Below are positions 35,483 through 46,100 of a DNA stretch of 64,000 bases, one piece after another. The notes under the pieces were generated by a model, which was not told the origin of the DNA, searched no databases, and worked only from the letters and a program-made list of their open reading frames with translations. The position numbers and the translations under genes are program-made. Position 1 is the stretch's first letter. Each line of letters starts with the position of its first letter. The DNA comes from Roseateles oligotrophus (lineage in GTDB: Bacteria > Pseudomonadota > Gammaproteobacteria > Burkholderiales > Burkholderiaceae_C). Location of the stretch: positions 372,001 through 436,000 of the forward strand of contig NZ_JAJIRN010000004.1 in assembly GCF_025717515.1 (NCBI RefSeq). Reading direction: 5' to 3'.

Positions 35483-36676
35483 TCAAACGCCCGGTTCGCC
35501 TTGCGTCCATAGGCGCAGCAGCAGGCCCATGCCCACCAGCAGGACTGCGGCCGTGATCCACAGCGCGCCCCGGTAGCTGCCGCTGGCCTGCGCCATCGCG
35601 CCCGCCAAAGCCGGCGCGCAAACCTGCGCCAGGCCGTAGCTGAGCGTCAGGCGGGCCATTGCCTTGCCGGGGTTGTCGGGTGCGCGCCGGCCGACCAGGG
35701 CCAGCGTCAGGCTGACGATGCCAATGAAGGTGGCGCCATACAGAAAAGCGCCCGCCAGCGCGGCGGCCAGGCCGTTCGACCAGGCCGGCAACAGCACCGA
35801 GACCGTCTGCAAACCGAAGGCCAAGAGCAAGGCGGGCAGCTCGCCCCAGCGGCGCGCGAGCTGGTCCCACAAGAATACGGCCGGCGTGGCGGACAGGCCG
35901 ACCAAGGCCCAGGCCCAAGGGCCTTGACCGGCCAGCAGCGGCTGGCGCTCGACGATGGCGACGGTGAAGGTGGCGCTGATCACAAAGCCCCAGCCGGCGC
36001 AGAAGTACATCAACATCATCAAGCCCAGCCAGCGCCGGGATGTTGTGCTCGGCTTGGCCTGAGAGCCAAGCGCGGCGGGCGGCACCGGTGGCCGCCAGGC
36101 CCAGGCCGGCATGAGAAACAGCAGACCGATCAGCGCAAAACCCAGCCATTGCTGAGCCCAGCTCAAGAACAGGCCGCTCATCGCAAACGCGCCCAGCGCC
36201 GACACCACGATGCCCAGGCCCAGGCCGGTGAAATGCAGGCCCAGCTCGGGCCGGCGGCCATTGCGCATCAGCCAGTTCAGCACCAGGCCCGAGCCCAACA
36301 ACATGCCGGCCGCGCCGCACAAGCCGCCCAGGTAACGCGATAGCGCCCAGACCCAGAAATTGCCGCTGAGACCCATCAGCGCGGTGACACCCAGGCTCAG
36401 CACGAGGCCGGCGCTGTAGAGGCGCTGGCGCAGCCTTGCGTCATCAACCCAGGCCGCCAGCAAGGCGCCGCTCATATAGCCGAGGTAATTGATCGAGGCC
36501 AGCCAGCCGCCGGCCACATCGCTTAAATCCGCCTGCGCCTGCATCAGCGGCAGCAGCGGCGTGTAGGCAAAGCGCGCCAAACCTATGGTCAAGACCAGGC
36601 CGCAGATGCCGCCCGCAATGACTTGCCAAGCCTGGAGCGGCCGCGCCGTGGTCGGGGATAGGTCGGAACTGTGCAT
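35483..36676 (-). CDS. YbfB/YjiJ family MFS transporter
   Basis: This 397-residue inner-membrane protein has about 12 transmembrane helices. The N-terminal block GLVLTIGLARFAYTPLLPLMQ and DVAGGWLASINYLGYMSGALLA are typical of the YbfB/YjiJ subfamily. The substrate is unknown. I start at ATG 36676, giving a short cytosolic tail before the first helix; the upstream extension is Arg/Cys-rich and overlaps divergent mtfA. Confidence 0.9.
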   Translation of the reverse strand: MHSSDLSPTTARPLQAWQVIAGGICGLVLTIGLARFAYTPLLPLMQAQADLSDVAGGWLASINYLGYMSGALLAAWVDDARLRQRLYSAGLVLSLGVTALMGLSGNFWVWALSRYLGGLCGAAGMLLGSGLVLNWLMRNGRRPELGLHFTGLGLGIVVSALGAFAMSGLFLSWAQQWLGFALIGLLFLMPAWAWRPPVPPAALGSQAKPSTTSRRWLGLMMLMYFCAGWGFVISATFTVAIVERQPLLAGQGPWAWALVGLSATPAVFLWDQLARRWGELPALLLAFGLQTVSVLLPAWSNGLAAALAGAFLYGATFIGIVSLTLALVGRRAPDNPGKAMARLTLSYGLAQVCAPALAGAMAQASGSYRGALWITAAVLLVGMGLLLRLWTQGEPGV

Positions 36677-36740
36677 GGCCGCAAGCCTAAGGCATTCGAC
36701 CGCCCTTGCAATCGACACAAACGCGCCCATGTGGCGAGCT

Positions 36741-37577
36741 ATGGACATCAACGCCCTGCCCCTGCTGCTCACCATCGCCTTTGGCCTGGGCCTGATCGCT
36801 TGGCTGGCCGGTGGCCCCTTGCTGCAGCGCCGACGCCGCCAGAAGCTGCGCGAGCAACCGTTTCCGCAGGCCTGGCGGCGCATTCTGCGGCGCCGTGTGC
36901 CCTTGGTGCAGCGCCTGCCGGCCGACCTGCAGCTGCGGCTGAAGCAGGACATCCAAGTCTTTCTGGCCGAGAAGCCGATTCTGGGTTGCGGCGGCCTGAC
37001 CGTGACGGACGAGATGCGCGTCAGCATCGCAGCGCAGGCCTGCCTGCCGCTCTTGGGCGCCAGGCGCGGTTACTACCCGCAGCTCAAGCAGATCCTGCTC
37101 TACCCCGGCGCCTTTGTGGTGGACCGGCCGGTCAATCAAGCGGGCGGTGTGCAGATGGAGCAGCGCCGTGCGCTGGCCGGCGAGAGCTGGGTGCAGGGTC
37201 AGGTCTTGCTGTCCTGGAGCGATGTGCAGGCCGGCGCGGCCGACCCGGAGGATGGTCATAACGTCGTGATTCATGAATTCGCCCACCAACTCGATCAGGC
37301 CAAAGGCCATGCCAATGGCGCGCCGCAGCTGGCCAGCAAACAGGCCTACCGGCAATGGTCGACGGTGATGCAAAACGAATACGACGCCTTGCGGGCTCGG
37401 CTGGCAATGGGCGAAGCAGGCCTGATTGACGCCTACGGCGCCACCGATCCGGCAGAGTTTTTTGCCGTCAGCAGCGAGCTCTTCTTTGAGCGGCCGCTGG
37501 ATCTGGCCCAGCAGCACCCGGCACTCTACGGCTTGCTGCGCGACTACTACCGCATCAACCCGCTGAACTGGAACTAA
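36741..37577 (+). CDS. mtfA: Zinc-dependent peptidase MtfA (Mlc titration factor family)
   Basis: The 278-residue protein has an N-terminal membrane helix (about 5-26), which E. coli MtfA lacks, followed by the M90 peptidase domain with zinc motif HEFAHQLD (His178, Glu179, His182). DPAEFFAVSSELFFE downstream supplies the third ligand Glu. In E. coli, MtfA binds the repressor Mlc and tunes sugar uptake; the partner here is unknown. The stop overlaps the convergent CBS gene stop by four bases. Confidence 0.92.
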   Translation: MDINALPLLLTIAFGLGLIAWLAGGPLLQRRRRQKLREQPFPQAWRRILRRRVPLVQRLPADLQLRLKQDIQVFLAEKPILGCGGLTVTDEMRVSIAAQACLPLLGARRGYYPQLKQILLYPGAFVVDRPVNQAGGVQMEQRRALAGESWVQGQVLLSWSDVQAGAADPEDGHNVVIHEFAHQLDQAKGHANGAPQLASKQAYRQWSTVMQNEYDALRARLAMGEAGLIDAYGATDPAEFFAVSSELFFERPLDLAQQHPALYGLLRDYYRINPLNWN

Positions 37578-38269
37578 CTCCAGAGATTCAGCGGCGCCTC
37601 GCGGGTCAAGGCGCGCAGGATGTCGGTGCGGGACAAGAAGCCCAGCATGTCGCCCCGGTCATCGACCACCGGCAGACCCGGCAAACGCAGGTCCAGCAAG
37701 GCTTGCGCCACTTCTCGAATCGGCGTATCGGGCCGCGCCGCCGGCACCGGGCTCCACATCACTTCGGCCACCGGGCGCGCCAGCCATGCGGCCCAAGCCT
37801 GCGCATCCTCGAAGTTAGCCGGCCCCGGCAATAGGTCCGCCCGCAGCAGCAGCCCGACCAAACGCCCCCGCTCATTGACCACCGGCGCCTGCCCGACGCG
37901 GGCCTGGCCGAGTATGGCCAAGCCTTGGGCCAGCGTCGAAGCGAGCGGCACCGTGTGCAGGTCCAGGCTCATCAATTGCTCGACCAGGCTCAAGACCTGC
38001 CGCTCGGCACCGGCATTGGTGGTGAGCGCCTGGGCCTGCGCGTAGGCAGCCAAGGCGTCGCGCGGTTGCGGTTCGGCGCCACCCAGCGCGGCCAAGGTAG
38101 TGTCGGGCGCGGGCCCGGCCAGAATCACATCCGGCGAAAACTGTTCGCCCCGCCGCGTGGTGGCCTCGACCGCCCTCACTCGGGCCACGGACTGCACCGC
38201 ACCCAGCTCGCGCAGCCCTTCCAATCGGCCACTGAAAATACGCCCGTTCAGGCCGTAGACAGTAAACAT
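37574..38269 (-). CDS. CBS-domain pair protein
   Basis: This 231-residue soluble protein has an unassigned N-terminal part (about 1-90) followed by two CBS motifs (about 97-150 and 165-225, with LPGLPVVDDRGDMLGFLSRTDIL). Such pairs bind adenine nucleotides or SAM to regulate a partner. The gene starts 5 bases after the stop of the diguanylate cyclase gene, so co-transcription is likely. Confidence 0.85.
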   Translation of the reverse strand: MFTVYGLNGRIFSGRLEGLRELGAVQSVARVRAVEATTRRGEQFSPDVILAGPAPDTTLAALGGAEPQPRDALAAYAQAQALTTNAGAERQVLSLVEQLMSLDLHTVPLASTLAQGLAILGQARVGQAPVVNERGRLVGLLLRADLLPGPANFEDAQAWAAWLARPVAEVMWSPVPAARPDTPIREVAQALLDLRLPGLPVVDDRGDMLGFLSRTDILRALTREAPLNLWS

Positions 38270-38274
38270 AATGC

Positions 38275-39483
38275 TCAGGCCTTGCTGATACGTTCCGTGG
38301 ATGGAGGCAGATCCGGGCCGGCCGAAGCCGCGGCTTGCGCCACTTCAACGCGGTTGCGCCCCCCTTGCTTGGCACGGTAGAGCGCGGCATCGGCGGCTGC
38401 CACCAAGCCATCGGCGGTATCGGCTCCGGTGATGGCGCCACCGCGCACGCCGATGCTGATCGTGATCGCGATGCTGTGCACGCCCCATTGAATCGGCGTT
38501 GCCTCCACCGCCGCACGCAGCGCCTCGGCCAACACCTGCGCGCCCTCCAGGCTGGTATCAGGCAAGATCGCCAAGAACTCTTCACCACCGAATCGCCCGA
38601 TTTGATCCTGCGCCCGCAGTCGACTCTGCAGGGTCTGCGCCACGCTACTCAGCACCACATCACCGGCTTGATGACCGAAGTTGTCATTGACACGCTTGAA
38701 GTGATCAACGTCAAGCATCAGCACGCTCAAGTATTGGCCTTGACGCTGCGCGCGCGCCACGGTCATCAGCAATTGGTCGCCGATGGCGCGGCGATTCGCC
38801 AGCCCGGTCAACATATCCTTCATCGCCAACTCGAAGTTGCGCTGCTCGGCGCGCTCCATCGTCATGTAGACAAAGCCAAGCGTGATGCTCAGTACCGCGC
38901 ACAAGGAAATCAAGAACACCGGCCCCAAGCCGCGGCCGCTGGCCGCAAGCGTCTGGGTATCAAGCAAGCCCAATAACGCCAAAGCGGCCCGCGCCAACAG
39001 CGTCAGCAACAAGGTGCCAAAAGCACCCAACAAAATGTAGCGGCCTCGGCCATGCCGGGGCTGGCTAGGGTCCAGCAGTGCCGCCAGAATCAAGCCGATC
39101 TGCCATGCGTAGATCAAAGACGAACAGACCACCCGAACCGTGCTGTACTGAGCCAACAAGGCGTACAGCAGCGGCACGAGCAGCAAAGGCGCCAGGTACC
39201 AGCGCCCGTTCTGGGCCACCCCTTGAAAGCGCCGCACGGCCTGCAGCATCAGCACCAAGGCGACCGCATAGGCCGTACTGCCGCCAATCAGGAACACCTG
39301 CGGCGGCAAAAAATCTTGCAGGCCGAAAAACACATGGCTCGCCGTATAGGCCAACAAGGCCAATGCCCAAGCCCAAAGAGCATGGCCCAAGGGCTGCCCC
39401 CAAGCCATGAAACAAACCCAAAACGCCATCAACAGGCCAACCACCGTAACCACAAGGTAAAGCGTAGCCTGGTCAAGATTCAT
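38275..39483 (-). CDS. Membrane-bound diguanylate cyclase
   Basis: The 402-residue protein has about six or seven N-terminal transmembrane helices (1-215) and a GGDEF domain (about 230-385). The active-site loop is GGEEF at 299-303. The product-inhibition I-site RxxD is present at 290-293, five residues before it. It should make cyclic di-GMP from two GTP and respond to a membrane signal. It is co-directional with the DUF2520 gene upstream and the CBS gene downstream. Confidence 0.95.
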   Translation of the reverse strand: MNLDQATLYLVVTVVGLLMAFWVCFMAWGQPLGHALWAWALALLAYTASHVFFGLQDFLPPQVFLIGGSTAYAVALVLMLQAVRRFQGVAQNGRWYLAPLLLVPLLYALLAQYSTVRVVCSSLIYAWQIGLILAALLDPSQPRHGRGRYILLGAFGTLLLTLLARAALALLGLLDTQTLAASGRGLGPVFLISLCAVLSITLGFVYMTMERAEQRNFELAMKDMLTGLANRRAIGDQLLMTVARAQRQGQYLSVLMLDVDHFKRVNDNFGHQAGDVVLSSVAQTLQSRLRAQDQIGRFGGEEFLAILPDTSLEGAQVLAEALRAAVEATPIQWGVHSIAITISIGVRGGAITGADTADGLVAAADAALYRAKQGGRNRVEVAQAAASAGPDLPPSTERISKA

Positions 39484-39517
39484 AACGTTGATTCTAAAAG
39501 CCGCATGAACTTGAACG

Positions 39518-40399
39518 CTAGGTATTTAGCAAGCGGGCCAGAGCCAGCAAGGCGCCCTCATCCAAGCGGCCGCTGGCTTGCGCCAGCCTCAATTGCCGAC
39601 GCGCCAGTTCGCGGTAGATGTCGCCATGCTCGCGCCCCAGCCCGTCGAAGGCCTGCAAGTGAGCGGCCACCACACCCCTATCGCCGCGCGAAATGGGGCC
39701 CGACAAGGCGCCAGCGAGCCCACGCGCCGCTGCCGCATCCAAGGTGCCGCGCGCCAAGGGCAACAAGGCCTGCAGCGCCGCCTCGGGCGGCAAGCCTATC
39801 TGCGACCAGACTTGCGCCGCCTCGTCCAACATCGAGAGCAGAAAACTCGCCGCGAAACTGGCGGCGCCGTGATACGCAGCCCTGGTGCCGGGCTGCAACT
39901 GCAGGGGATTCATTTGCAGGAGCCGCGCCAAGTCATGCAAGTCGGCCGACAAGGCCTCAGACTCGGCGCCAACCTCGATCGCCACCGCACTGCCGGCCAG
40001 CAAGGCCAAGGCCCTTGTCGGGTCGGAAAAAATCTGCAAGGGATGAAATCCGCCGACTTGTGCGCCGACCGCCGCCGCCGTATGCAGCGTCGTCAGTTCG
40101 GTGGCGCCGCTGCAATGCACAAGAGCTTGGCCGGCCGACCAAGGCAGCGAAGCGGCCAAGCTGGCGATCGCGTCGTCCGGCACCGACAGAAAAACCAAAT
40201 CCGCCGCCGCCGCCGCCTCGGCCGCACTCAGCGCCCGACAGCCGGGCAATTGCGCGGCCAATTGCTCGGCCGCGACCGGGCTGCGGCTGGCCACCGCCAC
40301 CACCGCCAAGCCTCGGGCAGCGCACGCGCGAGCCAAGGTCTGACCCAGTCGGCCGGCTCCGATGAAGGCCAGCCGGCGCGCCGCAATTGCCCTTGTCAT
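39518..40399 (-). CDS. Rossmann-fold/DUF2520 oxidoreductase-like protein
   Basis: The 293-residue protein has an N-terminal NADP-binding motif LAFIGAGRLGQTLA (residues 9-22) and a C-terminal DUF2520 helical domain (GFHPLQIFSDP, then GTRAAYHGAASFAASFLLSML). It resembles ProC- and ketopantoate-reductase-like enzymes, with no assigned substrate. It lies 10 bases after the methyltransferase gene on the same strand, so a shared transcript is likely. Confidence 0.88.
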   Translation of the reverse strand: MTRAIAARRLAFIGAGRLGQTLARACAARGLAVVAVASRSPVAAEQLAAQLPGCRALSAAEAAAAADLVFLSVPDDAIASLAASLPWSAGQALVHCSGATELTTLHTAAAVGAQVGGFHPLQIFSDPTRALALLAGSAVAIEVGAESEALSADLHDLARLLQMNPLQLQPGTRAAYHGAASFAASFLLSMLDEAAQVWSQIGLPPEAALQALLPLARGTLDAAAARGLAGALSGPISRGDRGVVAAHLQAFDGLGREHGDIYRELARRQLRLAQASGRLDEGALLALARLLNT

Positions 40400-40409
40400 C
40401 CGTGCAAAC

Positions 40410-41246
40410 TCAAGGTTTGACGAACTTCAGCGTCATCCGGTCGCTCTCACCGATGGCCTCGAACTTTGCACGGTCCTTGTCCTTCAACCCATAAGTAGGC
40501 GGCAGCGACCAAACGCCGCCCTCATGGTCGGCCGTGTCCTTGGGATTGGCGTTGACCTCGGAGCTGGCGGCCAGCTTGAAGCCAGCGTTCTCGGCCATGC
40601 GGATCACATAGGCCTGATGCACATAACCGCTCTCGGCCTTTTCATCCTGCTTGACCGAGGCCGGCCGGCGATGCTCGACGACACCAAATGTGCCGCCCGG
40701 CTTGAGTGCCGTGAAGGCGCTCTTGAATACCGCTTGGGTCTTTTCTTCTCCGGCGCCTATCCAGTTGTGGACATTGCGAAAGGTCAGCACCAGATCTGCC
40801 GAGCCGGGTTTTGCGTAGTCCAGCTTGGATCCACCGGCCGAGAACACCGTGACTTGGGCGCGGTCATAAACGGCCGGCAGGGCGGCCAGCTTGTCCTTCA
40901 TCCTGGCCGCACTGCGCTGGAAATAGGCAATCTCGGACGCGGGGTCATCGCCGGCCAGAATCAGCTGACCTTTGTCGCGCAGATAGGGCGCCAGGATCTC
41001 GGTATACCAACCACCGCCGGGTGACAACTCAACCACGGTGTAATTCGGCTTGATGCCAAAGAAGGTCAAGGTCTCGTAAGGGTGGCGCGCGGCGTCGCGA
41101 AGCACATAGGCAGGGGTGCGATGAGGGCTGGCAATTGCCGCCTTCAAGGCATCGTCCGCCTGCACCGGCGCAGCTGCCATCAGGGCGGCACAGGCCGCCG
41201 CGAGGCCCAAGGTCCAATGTTTGCTCATCTTCATCGTCAGCGTCAT
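40410..41246 (-). CDS. Predicted methyltransferase with signal peptide (COG4798-like)
   Basis: This 278-residue protein has an N-terminal signal peptide (about 1-33, hydrophobic LGLAAACAALMAAAP, cut near VQA/DDA). The rest resembles a class I SAM methyltransferase: VVELSPGGGWYTEILAPYL takes the place of the SAM glycine loop and is followed by ADLVLTFRNVHNW. Export of such a fold is odd because SAM is not known in the periplasm. ATG 41246 is chosen because GGAT lies about 8 bases upstream; ATGs at 41234 and 41228 would shorten the signal. The frame is open far upstream, but that part is antisense to yjdM. Confidence 0.82.
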   Translation of the reverse strand: MTLTMKMSKHWTLGLAAACAALMAAAPVQADDALKAAIASPHRTPAYVLRDAARHPYETLTFFGIKPNYTVVELSPGGGWYTEILAPYLRDKGQLILAGDDPASEIAYFQRSAARMKDKLAALPAVYDRAQVTVFSAGGSKLDYAKPGSADLVLTFRNVHNWIGAGEEKTQAVFKSAFTALKPGGTFGVVEHRRPASVKQDEKAESGYVHQAYVIRMAENAGFKLAASSEVNANPKDTADHEGGVWSLPPTYGLKDKDRAKFEAIGESDRMTLKFVKP

Positions 41247-41337
41247 GGTGGTGATCCGGGTTAGGTGAATAAGTTTTGGCCAGCCGAAGTATGGCGCCAG
41301 TGGCGAACCCATGCCAAAGGGCATGGCTCGGCTCGGC

Positions 41338-41365
41338 TTGACCGCCGCCGCCTCGCTTATATTAG
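41338..41365 (+). promoter_or_regulatory. Possible sigma-70 promoter of yjdM
   Basis: TTGACC (41338-41343), a 16-base spacer and TATTAG (41360-41365), 31 bases before the yjdM ATG. The -10 box is a weak match. Confidence 0.3.
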
Positions 41366-41396
41366 ACGCCCCGTACCCTGCCCCGAACCCACCATC

Positions 41397-41738
41397 ATGT
41401 CCAACCCTGCTGCCTGTCCTGTTTGCACTCTTGAGAACACCTATCGGGACGGCGAAATGAATATCTGCCCCGATTGCGGCCATGAATGGGGCGATGCCGT
41501 CGAGGCCAGCCCGGCCGATGAAGGCAGCAAGGTCGTGCGCGATGCCAACGGCCAGGTACTGGTCGACGGCGACTCGGTCATCTTGGTCAAGGATCTGAAG
41601 GTCAAGGGCTCGTCCATCACCCTCAAAAAAGGCGCCAAGGCCAAGGGCATCAGGCTGGTTGATGGCGACCATGACGTAGATTGCAAGATCGACGGTGTCA
41701 GCCTGATGCTGAAGTCGGAGTTTTTGAAGAAAGCCTGA
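41397..41738 (+). CDS. yjdM: YjdM/PhnA family zinc-ribbon protein
   Basis: The 113-residue protein has an N-terminal zinc ribbon (CPVC at 7-10 and CPDC at 24-27) and an SH3-like C-terminal domain with [17 protein letters not shown] and [13 protein letters not shown]. The family was named for phosphonate use but is not part of the C-P lyase, and its role is unclear. The ATG at 41397 gives the known N terminus [10 protein letters not shown]. It is divergent from the methyltransferase gene. Confidence 0.92.
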   Translation: MSNPAACPVCTLENTYRDGEMNICPDCGHEWGDAVEASPADEGSKVVRDANGQVLVDGDSVILVKDLKVKGSSITLKKGAKAKGIRLVDGDHDVDCKIDGVSLMLKSEFLKKA

Positions 41739-41744
41739 GCCGGA

Positions 41745-41771
41745 CTGAAGCAAGCCTGAGGCTTGATTCAG
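41745..41771 (+). terminator. Hairpin after yjdM, possible terminator
   Basis: CAAGCC-TGA-GGCTTG extended by CTGAA/TTCAG around one mismatch gives a strong hairpin just after the yjdM stop. There is no U tract, so it may be a Rho-assisted end or an mRNA stabiliser. Confidence 0.35.
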
Positions 41772-41832
41772 CCTGCGAAGGGGTGCGGCCCCCGGACATT
41801 TCCCCGGCCTTTCAAACAAGAAAGTTGACTCC

Positions 41833-43074
41833 ATGCAACGCAAGTCCGTCCTGGCCCTGATCACTGTCGCCATGATTGCCACCGCTGGAGCGGCCTGGTG
41901 GACTTGGAAACAAGGCCAACCCCTCGGCAAGCCCGGCAGCGGCCCGGCCAAGGCTGGCGGCCCGCAAAGCGTCAGCGTTTTCACCGCCTTGCTGCAAGAC
42001 GTGCCCCTGATGCTGGAAGCCAGCGGCACGGTGACGGCGCTGAAGCAGGTCGAGCTGCGCGCGCAGACCACCAACACGGTCAAGGAAGTCTTGATCAAAG
42101 ATGGTCAAACGGTGCGCAAGGGCGACTTGCTGTTTCGCTTTGACGAGCGCGCCGACCGCGCCAATTTCGACAAGGCCCGCGCCCAGCTCGCACGCGACCG
42201 GGCCAGCCTGGCCGATCTGCAGCGCCAACATCAGCGCGCGGTGGATCTGCGCGCACAGAACTTCGTCGCGCAAAGCGCGCTGGACACCGCCTTGTCCAAC
42301 CTGGAAGCCCAACGGGCGCTGATCCAGGCCGACGAGGCTGCGCTGCAGTCGGCGCAGGTGGCGCTGACCTACAACGAAATTCACGCGCCAATGAACGGTC
42401 GGGCCGGCACGGTCAATGTGGTGGCCGGCAGCCTGGTGCAGGCCAATTCAAGCGCGCCGCCGCTGGTCAGCATTGCGCAAATTAACCCCGTCGCGGTCGG
42501 CTTTGTGCTGCCCGAGACGCAGTTGGCGGCGCTGCTGCAAGCGACCCGTGGCGCCAAGCCGCAAGGCTTGAACGCGGAGGTCTTGCTGGCAGGCGAGCGG
42601 CGCGCCAAAGCCGAAACCAAGGCCGAAACCAAGGCGCTGGGCCGGGTCACTTTTGTCGACAACCTGGTCGACAGTACGACCGGCACGATCAAGGTCCGCG
42701 CCGAGTTCAATAACGAACAAGAGCTGCTCTGGCCCGGCCAATATGTGCGCCTGCGCCTGCAACTGGGCAGCCTCAAGGAGGCGGTGGTGATACCGCAAGC
42801 GGCCATCATTCAGCGCGGCAACGAGCGCTCGGTCTATGTGATCGATGCCGAGCAATTGGCCCAGCCCAAGCCGGTCCAAATCCGCCACAGCTTCGGCGAG
42901 ATGGTGGTGGTGGACGGCATCAATGCCGGCGCAAAAGTGGTGCTGGACGGCAAACAGAATCTGCGCCCCGGCACGCCAGTGAAGGCGCAGCCCGCGGCGC
43001 TCAATCCGGCCGCGCCAAAACGCCCGGCTTCAGTTGCATCATCGGCATCATCGGCATCGAGAGTTGGCGCATGA
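41833..43074 (+). CDS. RND efflux periplasmic adaptor (HlyD/MFP family)
   Basis: This 413-residue protein has an N-terminal signal or anchor (about 5-22), a lipoyl-like half with VELRAQTTNTVKEVLIKDGQTVRKGDLLF, a coiled-coil hairpin (about 105-165) and beta-barrel/membrane-proximal domains. It bridges the RND pump and an outer-membrane channel. Insertion-like repeats of KAETKAETK occur near residue 255-262. The pump gene follows 43 bases later. The C-terminal Ala/Ser-rich tail is unstructured. Confidence 0.93.
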   Translation: MQRKSVLALITVAMIATAGAAWWTWKQGQPLGKPGSGPAKAGGPQSVSVFTALLQDVPLMLEASGTVTALKQVELRAQTTNTVKEVLIKDGQTVRKGDLLFRFDERADRANFDKARAQLARDRASLADLQRQHQRAVDLRAQNFVAQSALDTALSNLEAQRALIQADEAALQSAQVALTYNEIHAPMNGRAGTVNVVAGSLVQANSSAPPLVSIAQINPVAVGFVLPETQLAALLQATRGAKPQGLNAEVLLAGERRAKAETKAETKALGRVTFVDNLVDSTTGTIKVRAEFNNEQELLWPGQYVRLRLQLGSLKEAVVIPQAAIIQRGNERSVYVIDAEQLAQPKPVQIRHSFGEMVVVDGINAGAKVVLDGKQNLRPGTPVKAQPAALNPAAPKRPASVASSASSASRVGA

Positions 43075-43117
43075 GTCGGGGCAAGCATCCGATGCAATGC
43101 TTGAGTCAGGTGGCGCC

Positions 43118-46100
43118 ATGAGTCTGACCGAGCTCTTCATCCGCCGGCCGGTGATGACCGTGCTGCTCAATCTGGCCTTGGTGATCGCGGGTCTGGCCGC
43201 TTGGAGCAAGATTCCGGTGGCGGCCTTGCCGTCTTACAACACGCCGGTCATCAATGTGCAGGCCGCCTTGCCGGGCGCCTCGCCGGAGACCATGGCCGCC
43301 TCGGTGGCGCTGCCGCTGGAGAAGCAGTTCTCCACCATCGCCGGCCTGGCCAGCATCTCGTCCTCCAGCATCCTGGGCAGCACCTCGCTGACCCTGGAGT
43401 TCGAGTCCTCTCGCAATATCGATGCGGCCGCGGTCGACGTGCAAGCCGCGCTGTTCCGCGCGCTGCGGGCGCTGCCGTCCGAAATGAACAGCCCACCCAG
43501 CTACCGCAAGGTCAACCCGGCGGATGCGCCGGTCTTGCTGGTGGCACTGACCTCGCCGTCCATCAATCTATCGGACTTGAACGACTTTGCCGAGAACCTG
43601 CTGACGCCCAGCCTGTCAACCATAGACGGCGTGGCGCAGGTTTCGATCTATGGTCAAAAACGCTATGCGGTGCGGGTCAAGGTCAGTAACGATTTACTCA
43701 GCCAGCGCAATATCACGCTGGAAGAACTGCAAGCGGCCATCCGCAGCGCCAATGCCAACACGCCGGTCGGCGTCTTGGACGGCCATCGCCAGACGCTGAC
43801 CATCCAGGCCAATAAGCAGCTGCGCAATGCCAAGGAATTTGGCGCCATCGTGGTGGCCAGCCGCAATGGCGCGCCGGTGTTCTTGCGCGACGTGGCCGAA
43901 CTGCAGGACAGTTTTGAGACCGTCAAATCCTTCTCCAGTTTCAATGGCGAGCGCTCCATCGTGCTGGCCGTGCAGCGCCAGCCGGACGCCAACACCGTCA
44001 AGGTGGTCGATGCGGTGAAGGCGATGCTGCCGCGCTTCGCCGCGCAGTTGCCCGCCTCGGTGCAAATGAGCACGCTGAATGACCGCTCGGTGTCGGTGCG
44101 CGAGTCGCTGCACGACGTCTATTTCACCCTGGCGCTGACCGTCGCGCTGGTGGTGCTGGTGATCTTCATCTTCTTGCGGCGAGCGGTGGCGACGCTGATC
44201 CCGACGCTGTCGCTGCCGATCTCGCTGATCGGCGCCGTGACGATCTTGTTCGCGCTGGGTTACAGCTTGAACAATATCTCGCTGCTCGGCATCACGCTGG
44301 CCGTGGGCCTGGTGGTCGACGACGCGATCGTGATGCTGGAGAACATCCACCGCCATATCGAGGACGGTATGGACCCGTTTTCGGCCGCCGTGCGCGGCGC
44401 GCGCGAGATGGCTTTCACCATCGTGTCGATCTCGATCTCGCTGGTCGCGGTGCTGATCCCGATCTTCTTCATGCCGGGCGTGATCGGCCTGCTTTTCCAT
44501 GAGTTCGCGGTGGTGGTGTCGCTGGCCATTCTGGTCTCGGCCGGCGTGTCGCTGAGCCTGGTGCCGATGTTGTGCAGCCGCTTTTTGCGCCCCCACGCGG
44601 CGCATCAGGAAGGCGCCTTGGGGCGGCGCTTTGAGCGCGGCTTCAATGCGCTGCTGGGCGGCTACACGCGCAGCCTCGACCTGGCCCTGCGCCACCGCAA
44701 TTGGGTGTTAGCGCTGGCTTTGTTGACCTTTGTGGCCAGCGCCTGGTTCTATCACGCCATTCCCAAGGGCTTTTTCCCGGAGGAAGACATCGGGCAAATC
44801 CAGGCCAGCACCGAGGCGGCGGAGGACATCTCCTTCAACGCGATGACGGTCTTGCAAGAACGCGCCGCCGCGATCGTCAAAGACCACCCGGCCGTGGCCA
44901 GCGTGGCGGCGGCCGTGGGCGCGGGCGGCGGTGGCGGCGGCAACGCCGGCAACACCGGCCGCATGTTCATCAATTTGAAGCCGCGCGGCGAACGCCCGCC
45001 GATGAAAGAAGTGCTGGAAAGCCTGCGCAAGCAGCTGCGCGTGGTGCCGGGTCTGGCGGTCTATTTGCGGCCGGTGCAAAACCTGCAACTGGGCGGGCGC
45101 CAAAGCAAGAGCCGCTACCAATACACGCTGCAATCGGTGGCCGGCGGGGAGCTTGGTGTCTGGGCGTCCAAGCTGCAAGAAAAGCTGCGCGCCGACCCGC
45201 TGTTTCGCGACGTCACCAGTGACTCGCAACTGAAGGGCCTGCAGGCCAATCTGATCATCGACCGCGAGCGTGCGGCAGCACTTGGCGTGCAGATGCAAGA
45301 CCTGCGCAGCGCTTTGTACAACGCCTTCGGTGACCGGCAGGTGTCCAGCATTTATGCCGAGAGCAACACCTACCAGGTGATCATGGAGGCGCGCGACGAT
45401 GAGCGCCAGAACGAGCAGGCGCTGGCCAAGATCCATCTGCGCGGCAAGGGCGGTGCGCTGGTGCCGCTGAGCGCATTTGCCACCGTCGAACGCGGCCTGG
45501 GGCCCACCTCGATCAATCACCAGGGCCAGTTGCAGGCGGTCACGGTGGCCTTCAACCTGGCGGCCGATGTGCCGCTGGGCGACGCCACCGCCAAGCTGGA
45601 CGCTTATGTGAAGGCGCTACAAATGCCCAGCAGCATCATCACCAGCTATGGCGGCGACGCCGCCGTATTCCAGGACTCGCAAGGGGGTCAGCTCTTGCTG
45701 ATTGGGCTGGCGATCGCGGTGATCTATGTGCTGCTGGGCGTGCTGTACGAGAGTTTCATCCACCCGCTGACGATCTTGGCCGGCCTGCCCTCGGCGGCCG
45801 TCGGCGCCTTGATAACGCTGCAACTGTTCGGCATGGACCTGACGCTGATCGCCACCATCGGCATCCTGATGCTGATCGGCATCGTCAAGAAGAACGCCAT
45901 CATGATGATCGACTTCGCGCTCGACGCGCAGCGCATGGGCGGCATGAAACCAGCTGAGGCGATCCGCGCGGCCTGCATCCTGCGCTTTCGTCCCATCATG
46001 ATGACAACCTTGGCCGCGCTGATGGGGGCGCTGCCGATTGCGCTCGGCCTGGGCGCGGGGGCCGAGTTGCGCCAACCCTTGGGTCTGGCGGTGGCCGGCG

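Noticed and set aside
41247-42098. Upstream extension of the methyltransferase frame
   Set aside because: The extension is antisense to yjdM and the RND adaptor start, and the signal peptide begins at 41246.
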